From Pleionea sp. CnH1-48 (lineage in GTDB: Bacteria; Pseudomonadota; Gammaproteobacteria; Enterobacterales; Kangiellaceae), in assembly GCF_024124665.1 (NCBI RefSeq), contig NZ_JAMXSB010000007.1, positions 248,001-312,000 on the forward strand: a stretch of DNA of 64,000 nt, read 5' to 3'. The notes beneath the pieces are model-generated. The model had not been told where the DNA came from. It searched no databases and saw nothing but the letters and a program-made list of their open reading frames with translations. Each line of letters opens with the position of its first letter. Position 1 is the first letter of the stretch. The position numbers were made by a program, and so were the translations under genes. Positions 1-9,035 of the stretch are shown piece after piece.

Positions 1-276
1 ATCACTGACTTTGGACAAAACCTCTTTACGCTTCCTGTGGATGCTGTGTTTTCACCTGAAGACATACAACTGCAAAGTGATGAGCGATTTGTCTGGAAAT
101 TTGATCCTGAAACACAAACCGTTAGTAGACTTAAAGTAAAAGTAGGAGAAATTCACTCCGAAGGCATTGAGATACTTGAAGGACTCAACTCGGGAGACGA
201 AATCGTCACCGCCGGAGTACATTATTTGTCAGAAGGTATGAAAATACGTCCTTGGTCTAGAGAGCGAGGCCTATAA
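1..276 (+). CDS. RND efflux periplasmic adaptor subunit, C-terminal end (partial)
   Basis: The reading frame is open from base 1, so the 5' part lies outside the window; about 91 C-terminal residues are visible. They carry the usual end of an HlyD/AcrA-type membrane fusion protein: a beta-barrel strand ending in LPVDAVF, a short region of the form V-W-x-F-D, then the membrane-proximal domain with GLNSGDEIVTAGVHYLSEGM, typical of adaptor C-termini. These periplasmic proteins link an inner-membrane RND pump to an outer-membrane channel. The stop codon overlaps the next gene's start by one base (TAATG), so adaptor and pump are translationally coupled. Substrate cannot be told from this fragment. 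Family assignment is secure; specific identity is not. Confidence 0.88.
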   Translation: MTDFGQNLFTLPVDAVFSPEDIQLQSDERFVWKFDPETQTVSRLKVKVGEIHSEGIEILEGLNSGDEIVTAGVHYLSEGMKIRPWSRERGL

Positions 277-3200
277 TGAATCTGGCACAAGCTTCTATTG
301 AGAAAAAAGTTATCAGCTGGATGCTGACTCTGATCTTGCTCATTGGTGGAGTCGCTTCTTATTTTGGTTTAGGGCAGCTAGAAGATCCTGAATTTACATT
401 AAAACAAGCCATCATCATTACCGCTTATCCAGGAGCCAGTCCGCAGCAGGTTGAAGAAGAAGTTACTTATCCTATCGAAAATGCCTTACAACAACTTCCT
501 TATGTCGATCATGTGACTTCCATTTCGTCGCCAGGGTTGTCGCAAATTACCGTCGATATGAAAAGTACTTACCGCAAGGAAGATCTGCGACAAATTTGGG
601 ATGAACTTAGGCGCAAGGTTAACGACCTGCAAAACAAACTACCTTCAGGCGTACAACCTTCCAGCATCATGGATGACTTTGGCGATGTTTATGGAATTCT
701 GCTGTCGGTCACTGGTGAGGGTTATTCTTATGATGAACTGAGAGATTATGTCGACTACTTACGTCGAGAGTTGGTCTTAGTCAATGGTGTTGGCAAAGTT
801 TCCGTTGCGGGCGAGCAACAAGCGCAAGTGGTTGTAGAAATAGCCAGCCACAAACTCTCTGCGTTAGGCATTCCGCTTTCTCATATTTTTCAGCTATTGG
901 AGACTCAAAATAGTGTCTCAAATGCTGGTCGTATTAAAGTGGGCAGCGAATCCATCCGCTTTCATCCAACCGGTGAATTCAAAAGTGTGGATGAGCTGGA
1001 GAATCTATTGATCTCTCAACCCGGCGCTTCCAAACTGGTTTACCTCGGCGACGTAGCCAGTGTTCACAAAAGCTACCAGGAAGTCCCGCAGAATATTATT
1101 AATTACAATGGCAAACAGGCTTTGCTTCTGGGTGTTTCTTTTTCTTCTGGTGTTAATGTAGTTGATATTGGTGACAAAATTAATCAACGACTCCAGGAAA
1201 TAGAATACCAACGACCCATAGGCATGGAAATTAGCACCGTTTATAACCAGCCTAACGAAGTCAATAATTCGGTTAGTAGTTTTATCATCAGTCTGGCTGA
1301 AGCGGTCGTGATCGTTATTGTCGTTCTACTCATCTTTATGGGTTTACGTAGCGGCGTTTTGATCGGATTAATATTGCTTCTTACCGTACTCGGCAGCTTT
1401 ATCTTTATGAAGCTTTACGCCATCGATCTGCAAAGAATCTCACTAGGAGCACTAATCATTGCCTTAGGTATGCTGGTTGATAATGCCATCGTCATAACCG
1501 AAGGGATACTCATCGGCCTTAAGCAAGGAAAAACGCGCCTTAAAGCTGCTGTTGATATCGTCCAACAAACTCGATGGCCGTTATTAGGCGCAACCATCAT
1601 TGCTATTACAGCCTTCGCACCGATTGGTCTTTCTTCCGATGCAACAGGTGAATTTGCTGGCAGCTTATTTTATGTCTTGCTGATTTCATTACTCCTAAGC
1701 TGGGTGACCGCTATTACATTAACGCCTTTCTTCGCTAGCTTAATGTTTAAAGAAGAAATAGCTTCCGGCTCAACTGCAGACAATGATCCCTATCAAGGTG
1801 TTCTTTTCGTTTACTACAAAAAACTGCTCGACTTTTGTATGCGCTTCCGCTGGTTAACTTTGCTGTCAATGATTGGCCTGCTTGTTGTAGCCTTAATGGC
1901 CTTTGGACAAGTAAAACAGTCTTTTTTTCCAGCTTCTAACACGCCCATGTTTTACCTTGATTATTGGCGCTACCAAGGCTCAGATATCAGAGAGACACAA
2001 AAAGATATTGAGCAGCTACAAAGCTACCTGGCAAAGAATGATAAAGTGACTAACGTCACCTCCACTGTCGGACAAGGCGCACCACGTTTTATGCTAACTT
2101 ATGCGCCAAAGCGAGCGTATGCTTCCTATGGGCAACTCATTGTTAGAGTCAAAGAACGTGACGATCTGCAATCAGTGATGGGTGACCTTAGAGACTATGC
2201 CAATAAAAACATGCTAAACGCCGAAGTGAAACTTAAACGCATGGAAATAGGACCATCCACGGATGCCAAGATCGAAGCACGTTTTATTGGCCCAGATCCA
2301 GATGTACTGAGAGAGCTGTCATTAAAAGCCAAAGCCATTCTTGCCGAAGATCCTAAAGCTTTTAATATCCGAGACAACTGGCGCCAGCGCAGTAAAATTA
2401 TTCGTCCGCAATTTAATGAAGCAATTGCTCGACGATTGGGTATTAGCAAATCCGATCTCGACACACTGTTATTAAGTAGCTTTACAGGTATGCATGTTGG
2501 ACTTTATCGCGATGGAACCCACCTACTGCCAATCGTAGCGCGGCTCCCTGAAAAAGAACGCCTGAACGTCGATAGTCTTTCAGGACTACAAATCTATAGT
2601 CCGGCAATGAAAGTTTATGTTCCGATCACTCAGGTTGTTGATGGATTTATCACTGAGTGGGAAGATTCTCTTATCATGCGCCGTGATCGAAAAAGAACTT
2701 TGACGGTTATGGCTGATCATGATGTGCTCGGTGATGAAACTGCAGCTAAGCTGTTCCAACGTGTGCGTCCGAAAATCGAAGCCATTCCTTTGCCTCATGG
2801 ATACACTCTAGAGTGGGGTGGTGAGTTTGAATCATCTTCAAAAGCACAAAAAGCTATCTTTGGCTCTTTGCCTCTAGGTTATCTAACCATGTTTTTGATC
2901 ACCGTCTTATTATTTAACGCCATACGCGCGCCATTAGTCATTTGGGCAACGGTTCCACTGGCTGTTATCGGGGTAGCCTTTGGCTTGTTAATCATGAACG
3001 CCTCGTTCAGTTTTATGGCGCTACTGGGATTACTGAGCTTGTCGGGCATGCTGATTAAAAATGGTATTGTATTGGTTGATCAGATCAATCTGGAGCTTGA
3101 TGGTGGCAAACAACCTTACCAGGCCGTCGTTGATTCTGGAGTCAGCCGTGTTCGTCCTGTATCCATGGCAGCCATCACAACCATTCTGGGCATGATCCCA

Positions 3201-3335
3201 CTCTTATTTGATGTGTTCTTTAAATCCATGGCCGTTACCATTATGTTTGGTTTAGGATTTGCCACGATATTAACTTTGATTATCGTACCCGTCTTATATG
3301 CGATGATTCATCGGATCCCCTACGGAGAAAAATAA
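276..3335 (+). CDS. RND multidrug-type efflux pump permease (HAE1/AcrB-like)
   Basis: The 1019-residue inner-membrane proton antiporter has the usual length and layout of AcrB-type pumps: TM1 near residues 12-30, a large periplasmic loop, TM2-6 at about 335-490, a second loop, and TM8-12 at the C-terminus. Motifs visible are EDPEFTLKQAIIITAYPGAS after TM1 and GMLVDNAIVITEG in TM4; the latter has Asp-Asn where AcrB has Asp-Asp, a common variant in MdtB/VexH-like subgroups. It should export drugs, detergents or similar hydrophobic compounds together with the adaptor that precedes it. No outer-membrane factor gene is adjacent, so a shared TolC is likely. The ATG at 276 overlaps the adaptor stop. 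A hairpin-T-run terminator follows the stop codon. Confidence 0.93.
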   Translation: MNLAQASIEKKVISWMLTLILLIGGVASYFGLGQLEDPEFTLKQAIIITAYPGASPQQVEEEVTYPIENALQQLPYVDHVTSISSPGLSQITVDMKSTYRKEDLRQIWDELRRKVNDLQNKLPSGVQPSSIMDDFGDVYGILLSVTGEGYSYDELRDYVDYLRRELVLVNGVGKVSVAGEQQAQVVVEIASHKLSALGIPLSHIFQLLETQNSVSNAGRIKVGSESIRFHPTGEFKSVDELENLLISQPGASKLVYLGDVASVHKSYQEVPQNIINYNGKQALLLGVSFSSGVNVVDIGDKINQRLQEIEYQRPIGMEISTVYNQPNEVNNSVSSFIISLAEAVVIVIVVLLIFMGLRSGVLIGLILLLTVLGSFIFMKLYAIDLQRISLGALIIALGMLVDNAIVITEGILIGLKQGKTRLKAAVDIVQQTRWPLLGATIIAITAFAPIGLSSDATGEFAGSLFYVLLISLLLSWVTAITLTPFFASLMFKEEIASGSTADNDPYQGVLFVYYKKLLDFCMRFRWLTLLSMIGLLVVALMAFGQVKQSFFPASNTPMFYLDYWRYQGSDIRETQKDIEQLQSYLAKNDKVTNVTSTVGQGAPRFMLTYAPKRAYASYGQLIVRVKERDDLQSVMGDLRDYANKNMLNAEVKLKRMEIGPSTDAKIEARFIGPDPDVLRELSLKAKAILAEDPKAFNIRDNWRQRSKIIRPQFNEAIARRLGISKSDLDTLLLSSFTGMHVGLYRDGTHLLPIVARLPEKERLNVDSLSGLQIYSPAMKVYVPITQVVDGFITEWEDSLIMRRDRKRTLTVMADHDVLGDETAAKLFQRVRPKIEAIPLPHGYTLEWGGEFESSSKAQKAIFGSLPLGYLTMFLITVLLFNAIRAPLVIWATVPLAVIGVAFGLLIMNASFSFMALLGLLSLSGMLIKNGIVLVDQINLELDGGKQPYQAVVDSGVSRVRPVSMAAITTILGMIPLLFDVFFKSMAVTIMFGLGFATILTLIIVPVLYAMIHRIPYGEK

Positions 3336-3340
3336 AGCCT

Positions 3341-3371
3341 AGCATCGAGAGCATCGCTCTCGATGCTTTTT
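3341..3371 (+). terminator. Rho-independent terminator after the RND pump gene
   Basis: A perfect 12-bp inverted repeat (3341-3352 with 3356-3367) with a 3-base loop is followed by a T run at 3367-3371. It lies six bases after the pump stop codon and just before the 3' end of the converging metal pump gene, so it separates the two convergent operons. Confidence 0.9.
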
Positions 3372-3372
3372 C

Positions 3373-6300
3373 CTAACGAGCTTTCGAAAACTTCCGGTAT
3401 AACACTGGCAAAACTAACAAGGTTAACAAAGTTGAAGTGACAATACCTCCAACAATAACAGCAGCTAATGGACGTTGTATTTCTGAGCCAATACCGCTCG
3501 ACAATAAAATGGGAATAAGGCCCGAAGCGGATGTTATCGCGGTCATCAACACAGGTCTTAATCTTGACACCGCTCCTTCGATAATGGCTTCTTGCATATC
3601 AGCAGTAGCGTCACGTCTTTGATTGATACTTTCCACCATGACCACGCCATTCAATACAGCAATACCAAATAGAGTAATAAATCCAATCGAACTGGGCACA
3701 GAAAGATAAAGATCGGAGACATAAAGAGAGATAATACCGCCAATAGTTGCAAGAGGAATATTGACTAAAATCAACGTAGCCTGAGCAATTGAGTTAAAAG
3801 CAAAGTAGAGTAACAATGCAATGAGCATTAATACGATAGGAACAACAATCATAAGTCGTTGTTGAGCCCTTTGCTGATTCTTGAACTGACCACCAATCTC
3901 AACCGAATAGCCCGTTGGCAACTTTAGGTTTTGATCAATACGATATTTAATATCCGCCACAACACTGCCCATATCACGTCCATCAACATTTGCTTGGACG
4001 ACCACTCTGCGCTGAACATCATCACGACGAATTTGAGGAGGCCCGGTTTCAATTTTAATGTCGGCAACATCATCAACTAACACCCATGCTCCAGAAGGTG
4101 TCAGCAATCGCAAGTTAGCAATTTTTTCAGCACTATCTCGAAAGTTTTTTGCATATCGAACATAGACGTCATAGCGTTCGTTTCCCTTAATGATTTGACC
4201 AACTGCCTCACCACCTAAACCGACTTTTATCAGTTCCATCAAATCTTTAACTGAAAGACCAAAGCGTGACAATTGACGTCGGTCGGGGCGTACAGTTAAC
4301 TGTGCTTCACCAGAAATCGCCTCTAACGCTACATCCCGAGTACCTGGAACAGATTTAACAAGCTGTTCAATGGCTTTTCCGTTCCTAGCAAGCAGATCTA
4401 AGTCGGGTCCAAATAATTTAATAGCCAACTGAGCTTTAACTCCAGAAAGCAACTCATCAACACGAGTAGCAATAGGCTGAGAAAAATTGAATAACAAACC
4501 AGGATACGAGGATAGCTTTTGCTGCATTTTTTTCTGTAACTCGTAGCGATTTGAAGCACTCGTCCATTCACTAACAGGTTTCATCCCTAAATAAATCTCT
4601 ATATTGCTGACAGGCTCTGGATCACCGCCTATTTCTGCGCGCCCAACTCGACTGAGAGCATAGTTGACTTCAGGAAACTCCATCAATATAGCTTCTAACT
4701 TGGGAGCGACGTCTATAGCCGTTTCCAAACTGCTAGTAGGAGCCAGTGTTACTCGAATATTAAGAGTTCCTTCTTCTAACTCTGGAACAAACTCAGTACC
4801 AATACGAGATAGCAACCACAGGGCAATAACAAATAAAAGTAATGATGATGACAATACCCAACCTGGTTTCGTAAGCGCCTTTTGTAATTGTGTTTTATAA
4901 AAAGACTGAATTGAAAGCGTCCATTTACTTTCGCTGACTCTTGTACCTTTGCGAAATAAGATAACGGCCAGCGCTGGAACAAACACTAGCGCGACTATCA
5001 ACGCAGAGATAACCGCAAGAATGATACTGGTCGCCATCGGTTGGAAAAGCTTCGCTTCAACACCTTCAAAACTATAAAGAGGAAGAAAAACCACCAAAAT
5101 AATGCTGGTTGCAAAAAAGACTGGCCGCGCAACTTGTAAACAAGCAGTTTGTATGAGTTCTTTAGTAGAGTTCAATTCTTCTTTATAAGATAGACGCCTG
5201 ATAATATTCTCAACCATAACAACAGAACTATCGACCAACATGCCTATTGCTACCGCCATTCCACCTAATGACATTAGGTTGGCAGAGATATCCAGTATAC
5301 TCATCATCATGAGTGCCATGGCTATAGAAATAGGCACAGAAAGAACAACGAGTAAAGTCGCCCGTAGATTCATCAAGAAAAGTGCCAACACAACAATAAT
5401 AATGACAAAAGCAAAAATGAGAGCGTCACTAACCGTTTCTATCGCCTTTGATATCAAATCAGCTTGATCATAAAACGCTTCAAATCGTACGCCTTCAGGT
5501 AGCGCTTGATTAATGAGTTCAACACGTTGATTGATACCATCTATCGTTTGTTTGGTGTTCGCCCCCATGCGTTTTAATACAATACCAGTAACGACTTCTC
5601 CTAGTGCAGTCGCATCACCCTCAGCATTACGTTGAGTCATAGAGACAGCACCTTGTCTTATTTCGCTGCCATAATTGACATTGGCCACATCAGACAGAGT
5701 CACAACAGCACCGTTAGTAATTTTTACCGGGATCTGTTTTATCTCTTCAATGCCTAGTTTCTCGCTTGATAACCAACCAACACCGCGGATAACTAATTGT
5801 TCTTGCCCACGATTAACATACCAGCCGCCGGCATTTTGATTATTGTCTTCTAGCGCAGTGACAATGTCCTCGATAGTCAGCCCTAACGCTAATAACCTCG
5901 ATGGGTCTAGGTTCACTTGATATTGCTTTACTTCTCCGCCAAAAGATAAAACATCCGTGACTCCATCAACTGGCATTAACAATATTTTCACAACCCAATC
6001 ATTGAGACTACGAAGAGCCATAGTATCAAAATCACTGTTAGGCTCTGCCACTAACAAGTATTGATAGATCTGACCAAGTCCAGATGTATCTGGACCTAAC
6101 ACTGGATTACCAACACCACCAGGAATCAACTCCTTAGCAGATTGTAGCTTTTCAAAAGCAAGCTGCCGGGCAAAATAAATGTCGGTTCCTTCTTTAAATA
6201 CAACCGTAATAATCGATAAACCGGTTTTAGAAATAGAGCGAACTTCTTCAACACTGGGAAGCGAGTACATGACGGACTCAACCGGAAAAGTAATTAACTG

Positions 6301-6486
6301 TTCAACTTCTTCAGCTGCCAATCCAGGAGCCTCAGTATTAATAACCACTTGAACATTAGTAACATCAGGAAAAGCATCCAGATTGAGTTTAGGTATGGTA
6401 ACAAAAGAAGTCACAATCAATACCAATAAAATAGCGGTTACTAATAGTGGTTTGCTGGTCGCCATTCTTATACATAACTTAAACAT
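3373..6486 (-). CDS. Heavy-metal efflux RND pump (CusA/CzcA family)
   Basis: The protein has 1037 residues, the standard length for HME-type RND permeases that export Cu/Ag or Co/Zn/Cd from periplasm and cytoplasm. Seen directly: an N-terminal TM, the HME signature LDAFPDVTNVQV after TM1, the TM4 motif GMLVDSSVVMVEN with the Asp and Glu of the proton relay (known for CzcA), and the conserved start of the second half. Twelve TM segments are expected. It lies 19 bp downstream of the adaptor gene on the same strand, so they form an operon. Metal specificity cannot be fixed from sequence reading alone; the His-rich adaptor favours divalent metal ions. It converges with the drug-type pump. Confidence 0.93.
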   Translation of the reverse strand: MFKLCIRMATSKPLLVTAILLVLIVTSFVTIPKLNLDAFPDVTNVQVVINTEAPGLAAEEVEQLITFPVESVMYSLPSVEEVRSISKTGLSIITVVFKEGTDIYFARQLAFEKLQSAKELIPGGVGNPVLGPDTSGLGQIYQYLLVAEPNSDFDTMALRSLNDWVVKILLMPVDGVTDVLSFGGEVKQYQVNLDPSRLLALGLTIEDIVTALEDNNQNAGGWYVNRGQEQLVIRGVGWLSSEKLGIEEIKQIPVKITNGAVVTLSDVANVNYGSEIRQGAVSMTQRNAEGDATALGEVVTGIVLKRMGANTKQTIDGINQRVELINQALPEGVRFEAFYDQADLISKAIETVSDALIFAFVIIIVVLALFLMNLRATLLVVLSVPISIAMALMMMSILDISANLMSLGGMAVAIGMLVDSSVVMVENIIRRLSYKEELNSTKELIQTACLQVARPVFFATSIILVVFLPLYSFEGVEAKLFQPMATSIILAVISALIVALVFVPALAVILFRKGTRVSESKWTLSIQSFYKTQLQKALTKPGWVLSSSLLLFVIALWLLSRIGTEFVPELEEGTLNIRVTLAPTSSLETAIDVAPKLEAILMEFPEVNYALSRVGRAEIGGDPEPVSNIEIYLGMKPVSEWTSASNRYELQKKMQQKLSSYPGLLFNFSQPIATRVDELLSGVKAQLAIKLFGPDLDLLARNGKAIEQLVKSVPGTRDVALEAISGEAQLTVRPDRRQLSRFGLSVKDLMELIKVGLGGEAVGQIIKGNERYDVYVRYAKNFRDSAEKIANLRLLTPSGAWVLVDDVADIKIETGPPQIRRDDVQRRVVVQANVDGRDMGSVVADIKYRIDQNLKLPTGYSVEIGGQFKNQQRAQQRLMIVVPIVLMLIALLLYFAFNSIAQATLILVNIPLATIGGIISLYVSDLYLSVPSSIGFITLFGIAVLNGVVMVESINQRRDATADMQEAIIEGAVSRLRPVLMTAITSASGLIPILLSSGIGSEIQRPLAAVIVGGIVTSTLLTLLVLPVLYRKFSKAR

Positions 6487-6505
6487 AGATAGACTCCATC
6501 AGCAA

Positions 6506-7738
6506 TTAATGGTTATGAGGGTCAAAACCATTTTTTTGCTGCTCAGATGCAACAAAAAAGGCACCTTCTACAACCACACGGGTATTCGACTGAATACCAA
6601 TGACTTCCTTCAAGTTACCGAATGTCCTGCCAAGTTTTATCTCTTTTGCACTAAAGTGCCCAGGTTCTTCTTCAACGTAAATCGTCCATTGTCCGTCGTT
6701 CCCGCGAATCAGAGCAGTTTCTGGCAATACAATTGTCGGGCGGTCTGTTTTGGACTCGAAAAATACATCGACAAACATCCCTGGATGCAACAAGTGTTCT
6801 TTGTTGCTTAAAATTAGTCGAATCACTCGCGTTCGCGTCACCGGATCAATGGTATGAGCTTCTTGTGCCAACTGAGCAGAGTACCTTTGGCCCTGAACTT
6901 GAATATAGACTTTAGTATCAGGTGTTAGGTTTAATCTCTCATTGACTGACAAACGAGCCTCTACCCATAACTGAGACTCATCTGCGAGCTCAAATAGAGG
7001 CTCACCGGCTTCGACTCTTTGTCCTTGATGAAATTTATCACGTAGTACAACGCCTTCGGTTTCTGCATAAAGGGTGTACTCTCCTAAAGCAACTGCTTGA
7101 CGTGTTTGTAAAGTTTTAATCGCTTTGTCATTTAAGCCAAAAGCTTTTAATTTACCAAGTGACGACTCAAGAGCTACCTGGGCCTCGATACGACGTTTAT
7201 CTTCGAGCAGGTTTTTACTCAATTTTTTTAGTCGATTCCATTCACTATAAGCCACTCGATACTCACCTTGAGCCTGAGCAATAGATTCACTAAACAAAGT
7301 GACCAATGGCTGCCCGGTTTTGACATGGTTACCTAATGATACGTGACGGCGAATAACAATCGAGGCAACACGCGGTGAAACCATAAACGAAGTATATCCA
7401 TTGGTTTGCAATTCTCCAGGGGCATAACGGGCAAACCTGATAGGCTTTGCTTTTATAGTCTGAATTTTTATCTTGGCTAAAGTGATCTGTTGCGGTGTTA
7501 GCTTGATGGATAGCTCATCGCCGTGATTTTCAGTATGCGTTGACTCACTATGTTTATGAGTATCTTTTCTATCTTGATGATGGTGTTTATTTACAGTTTC
7601 AGAAGATGCTTGGTGCTCATGTTGTTCGCTGTGTTTCTCGGTATCCGAAAGTTGCGACTCTAGCAGTTCCGTACTGGCAGACAAGGTTGTTACAGCAAAG
7701 CACAAGGCCGTGCTCAAGAATACTTTTCTTAAGTTCAT
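6506..7738 (-). CDS. His-rich RND metal-efflux adaptor (CzcB/CusB-like)
   Basis: A periplasmic adaptor of 410 residues. It starts with a signal peptide (MNLRKVFLSTALCFAVTTLSA), then a low-complexity stretch of about 45 residues rich in His, Glu and Lys that probably binds metal. The rest is an HlyD fold: a lipoyl-like half with SLGNHVKTGQPLVTLFS, an alpha-helical hairpin, a beta barrel (LWVEARLSVNERL) and the membrane-proximal domain (LPETALIRGNDGQWTIYV). A TTG codon at 7753 would add five residues, but the ATG at 7738 has a GGAAG ribosome-binding site about ten bases upstream and gives a cleaner signal peptide, so it is preferred. It feeds the CusA/CzcA pump downstream. No CzcC/CusC outer-membrane channel gene is present in the cluster. 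Confidence 0.9.
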   Translation of the reverse strand: MNLRKVFLSTALCFAVTTLSASTELLESQLSDTEKHSEQHEHQASSETVNKHHHQDRKDTHKHSESTHTENHGDELSIKLTPQQITLAKIKIQTIKAKPIRFARYAPGELQTNGYTSFMVSPRVASIVIRRHVSLGNHVKTGQPLVTLFSESIAQAQGEYRVAYSEWNRLKKLSKNLLEDKRRIEAQVALESSLGKLKAFGLNDKAIKTLQTRQAVALGEYTLYAETEGVVLRDKFHQGQRVEAGEPLFELADESQLWVEARLSVNERLNLTPDTKVYIQVQGQRYSAQLAQEAHTIDPVTRTRVIRLILSNKEHLLHPGMFVDVFFESKTDRPTIVLPETALIRGNDGQWTIYVEEEPGHFSAKEIKLGRTFGNLKEVIGIQSNTRVVVEGAFFVASEQQKNGFDPHNH

Positions 7739-7770
7739 AATACTTGCTTCCAATAAAAAGGAGACGAGTT

Positions 7771-7790
7771 CTGTTGTTCATTAACAACAG
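7771..7790. promoter_or_regulatory. 8-bp perfect inverted repeat upstream of the metal-efflux adaptor
   Basis: CTGTTGTT and AACAACAG form a perfect palindrome with a four-base spacer, 32 bp upstream of the adaptor start and after the end of the small His/Cys-rich gene. No T run follows within a few bases on either strand, so it does not look like a standard terminator. It may be an operator or an RNA hairpin between the two genes. The role is inference only. Confidence 0.3.
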
Positions 7791-7893
7791 TCCCAAAAAA
7801 CGTGATGAAAGCCGAATGAAATAAGCACTGAGTTCAATACATTAATCTATTTTTGATAATGCAGTGACGGCTTATACAAACAGCAAAATGAAC

Positions 7894-8232
7894 TTAAAGT
7901 ATCGGTGGTCGATAAAGGGATGAAGGTATGATATCAGGAAGAATACTGAGATAACGAATAAGAGACTGATTGGATTCAATGGGTATCGATGCAGAACTAA
8001 TATTGAATAAATCTGCAAGCTGTCCTCCATGACAGTGGCAACAATGCCCACAGTCTCCGGCATCTGAGAAGTCAGAAAAAGACTCTGCATGAGCAATATC
8101 TAATTCAAGCTCATGCTCATCGAGAACAATATGCTGATTAGGTTCTTGATGAAACTGGTGCACATCAACCGCAGCGACCATTGGCTGAGCCACAATAAGT
8201 AACAGTAATGTGAATAGAAAGTACAGTTTCAT
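7894..8232 (-). CDS. Small Cys/His-rich periplasmic protein of the metal-efflux cluster
   Basis: A 112-residue protein starting with a clear signal peptide (MKLYFLFTLLLLIVAQPMVAA). The mature part is acidic and His-rich and contains the motif DCGHCCHCHGG around residues 58-68, four Cys and three His within eleven residues, a strong candidate metal-binding site. The C-terminus ends YRPPIL. Small proteins of this kind often precede CzcABC/CusABC genes and may act as metal-binding chaperones or sensors, but I cannot assign it to a named family with certainty. It is followed, 155 bp on, by the His-rich adaptor on the same strand, so it is probably the first gene of the metal operon. Confidence 0.75.
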   Translation of the reverse strand: MKLYFLFTLLLLIVAQPMVAAVDVHQFHQEPNQHIVLDEHELELDIAHAESFSDFSDAGDCGHCCHCHGGQLADLFNISSASIPIESNQSLIRYLSILPDIIPSSLYRPPIL

Positions 8233-8322
8233 CAGGACAGCTTAATCAATGAGTCGGTTTGCCTTAAGTAGACCGCTTTATGATAACCAAAAAATATCCG
8301 TTAGCAAACCTCCAGATGGAAA

Positions 8323-9015
8323 TTAGTGATTCTCGTCTCGATATAGCGTCCCCATTATCCAGTCAGTTATGGGAAAAGTAATATTGAAATTACAGTGTTG
8401 CATGATACGAACATCATGATGATGCTGGTGCCTTTGCTTCATGGAGATAAACCAGGATTGTCGAGTGATCCATCCTTGATAATCAATATGGTATAAAGTA
8501 TGAAACACCTCATACATCAAATAGTAAGCGGACGCCGTAAAAATAAAAAAGCAGGCGACATTAAGACCAAATAGGTAGTTGACAACTAGGGCACCTGGCA
8601 AAGCAAAACCTATAAAAAAGAACAGCACTAAAGACAAAGGAAAAAGAGTGGCACAAAGATCTCTTTTTTCCTGCAACAGCATATTGTTATACGTATAAAA
8701 ACGATGGTGCTGTAAAGTATGACGACGGAAAACCAGAGACAACCACGAAATACGTCGATGCATAACCCAACGATGTGCAGCATACTCAATCACATTGGCA
8801 TAAAAAAAGGTGACAGGAATCGTCATTAACTGCCATACAGTGGGTTGTTCTAGTCCAATCAAAGACAACAGCATAATGCTGGTTGCGATAACGACAACCA
8901 TTTTTGCATGTAGCTCCCCGTTATAACTTTTAGATATTCGGGTTTCCCGATAAATCGAACGATAGTTTAAAACTTTATCAATAACACCTGACATAACATA
9001 GTCCAAACGGCACAC
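8323..9015 (-). CDS. Membrane fatty-acid hydroxylase / sterol-desaturase family protein
   Basis: An integral-membrane di-iron oxygenase of about 230 residues. The clustered histidines that bind the two irons in the fatty acid hydroxylase superfamily (PF04116) are all visible: HRWVMH, HTLQHHRF, HTLYH and HQHHHD, separated by hydrophobic TM segments. Substrate is unknown; bacterial members hydroxylate lipid acyl chains, carotenoids or sterol-like lipids. The first possible start is GTG at 9015; an ATG at 8994 (seven residues later) is equally credible because neither has a strong ribosome-binding site. The gene is divergent from an AraC-family regulator starting about 20-40 bp away, which suggests the regulator controls it. 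Confidence 0.85.
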   Translation of the reverse strand: MCRLDYVMSGVIDKVLNYRSIYRETRISKSYNGELHAKMVVVIATSIMLLSLIGLEQPTVWQLMTIPVTFFYANVIEYAAHRWVMHRRISWLSLVFRRHTLQHHRFYTYNNMLLQEKRDLCATLFPLSLVLFFFIGFALPGALVVNYLFGLNVACFFIFTASAYYLMYEVFHTLYHIDYQGWITRQSWFISMKQRHQHHHDVRIMQHCNFNITFPITDWIMGTLYRDENH

Positions 9016-9035
9016 ATTGTTATATTTTTATCGAT

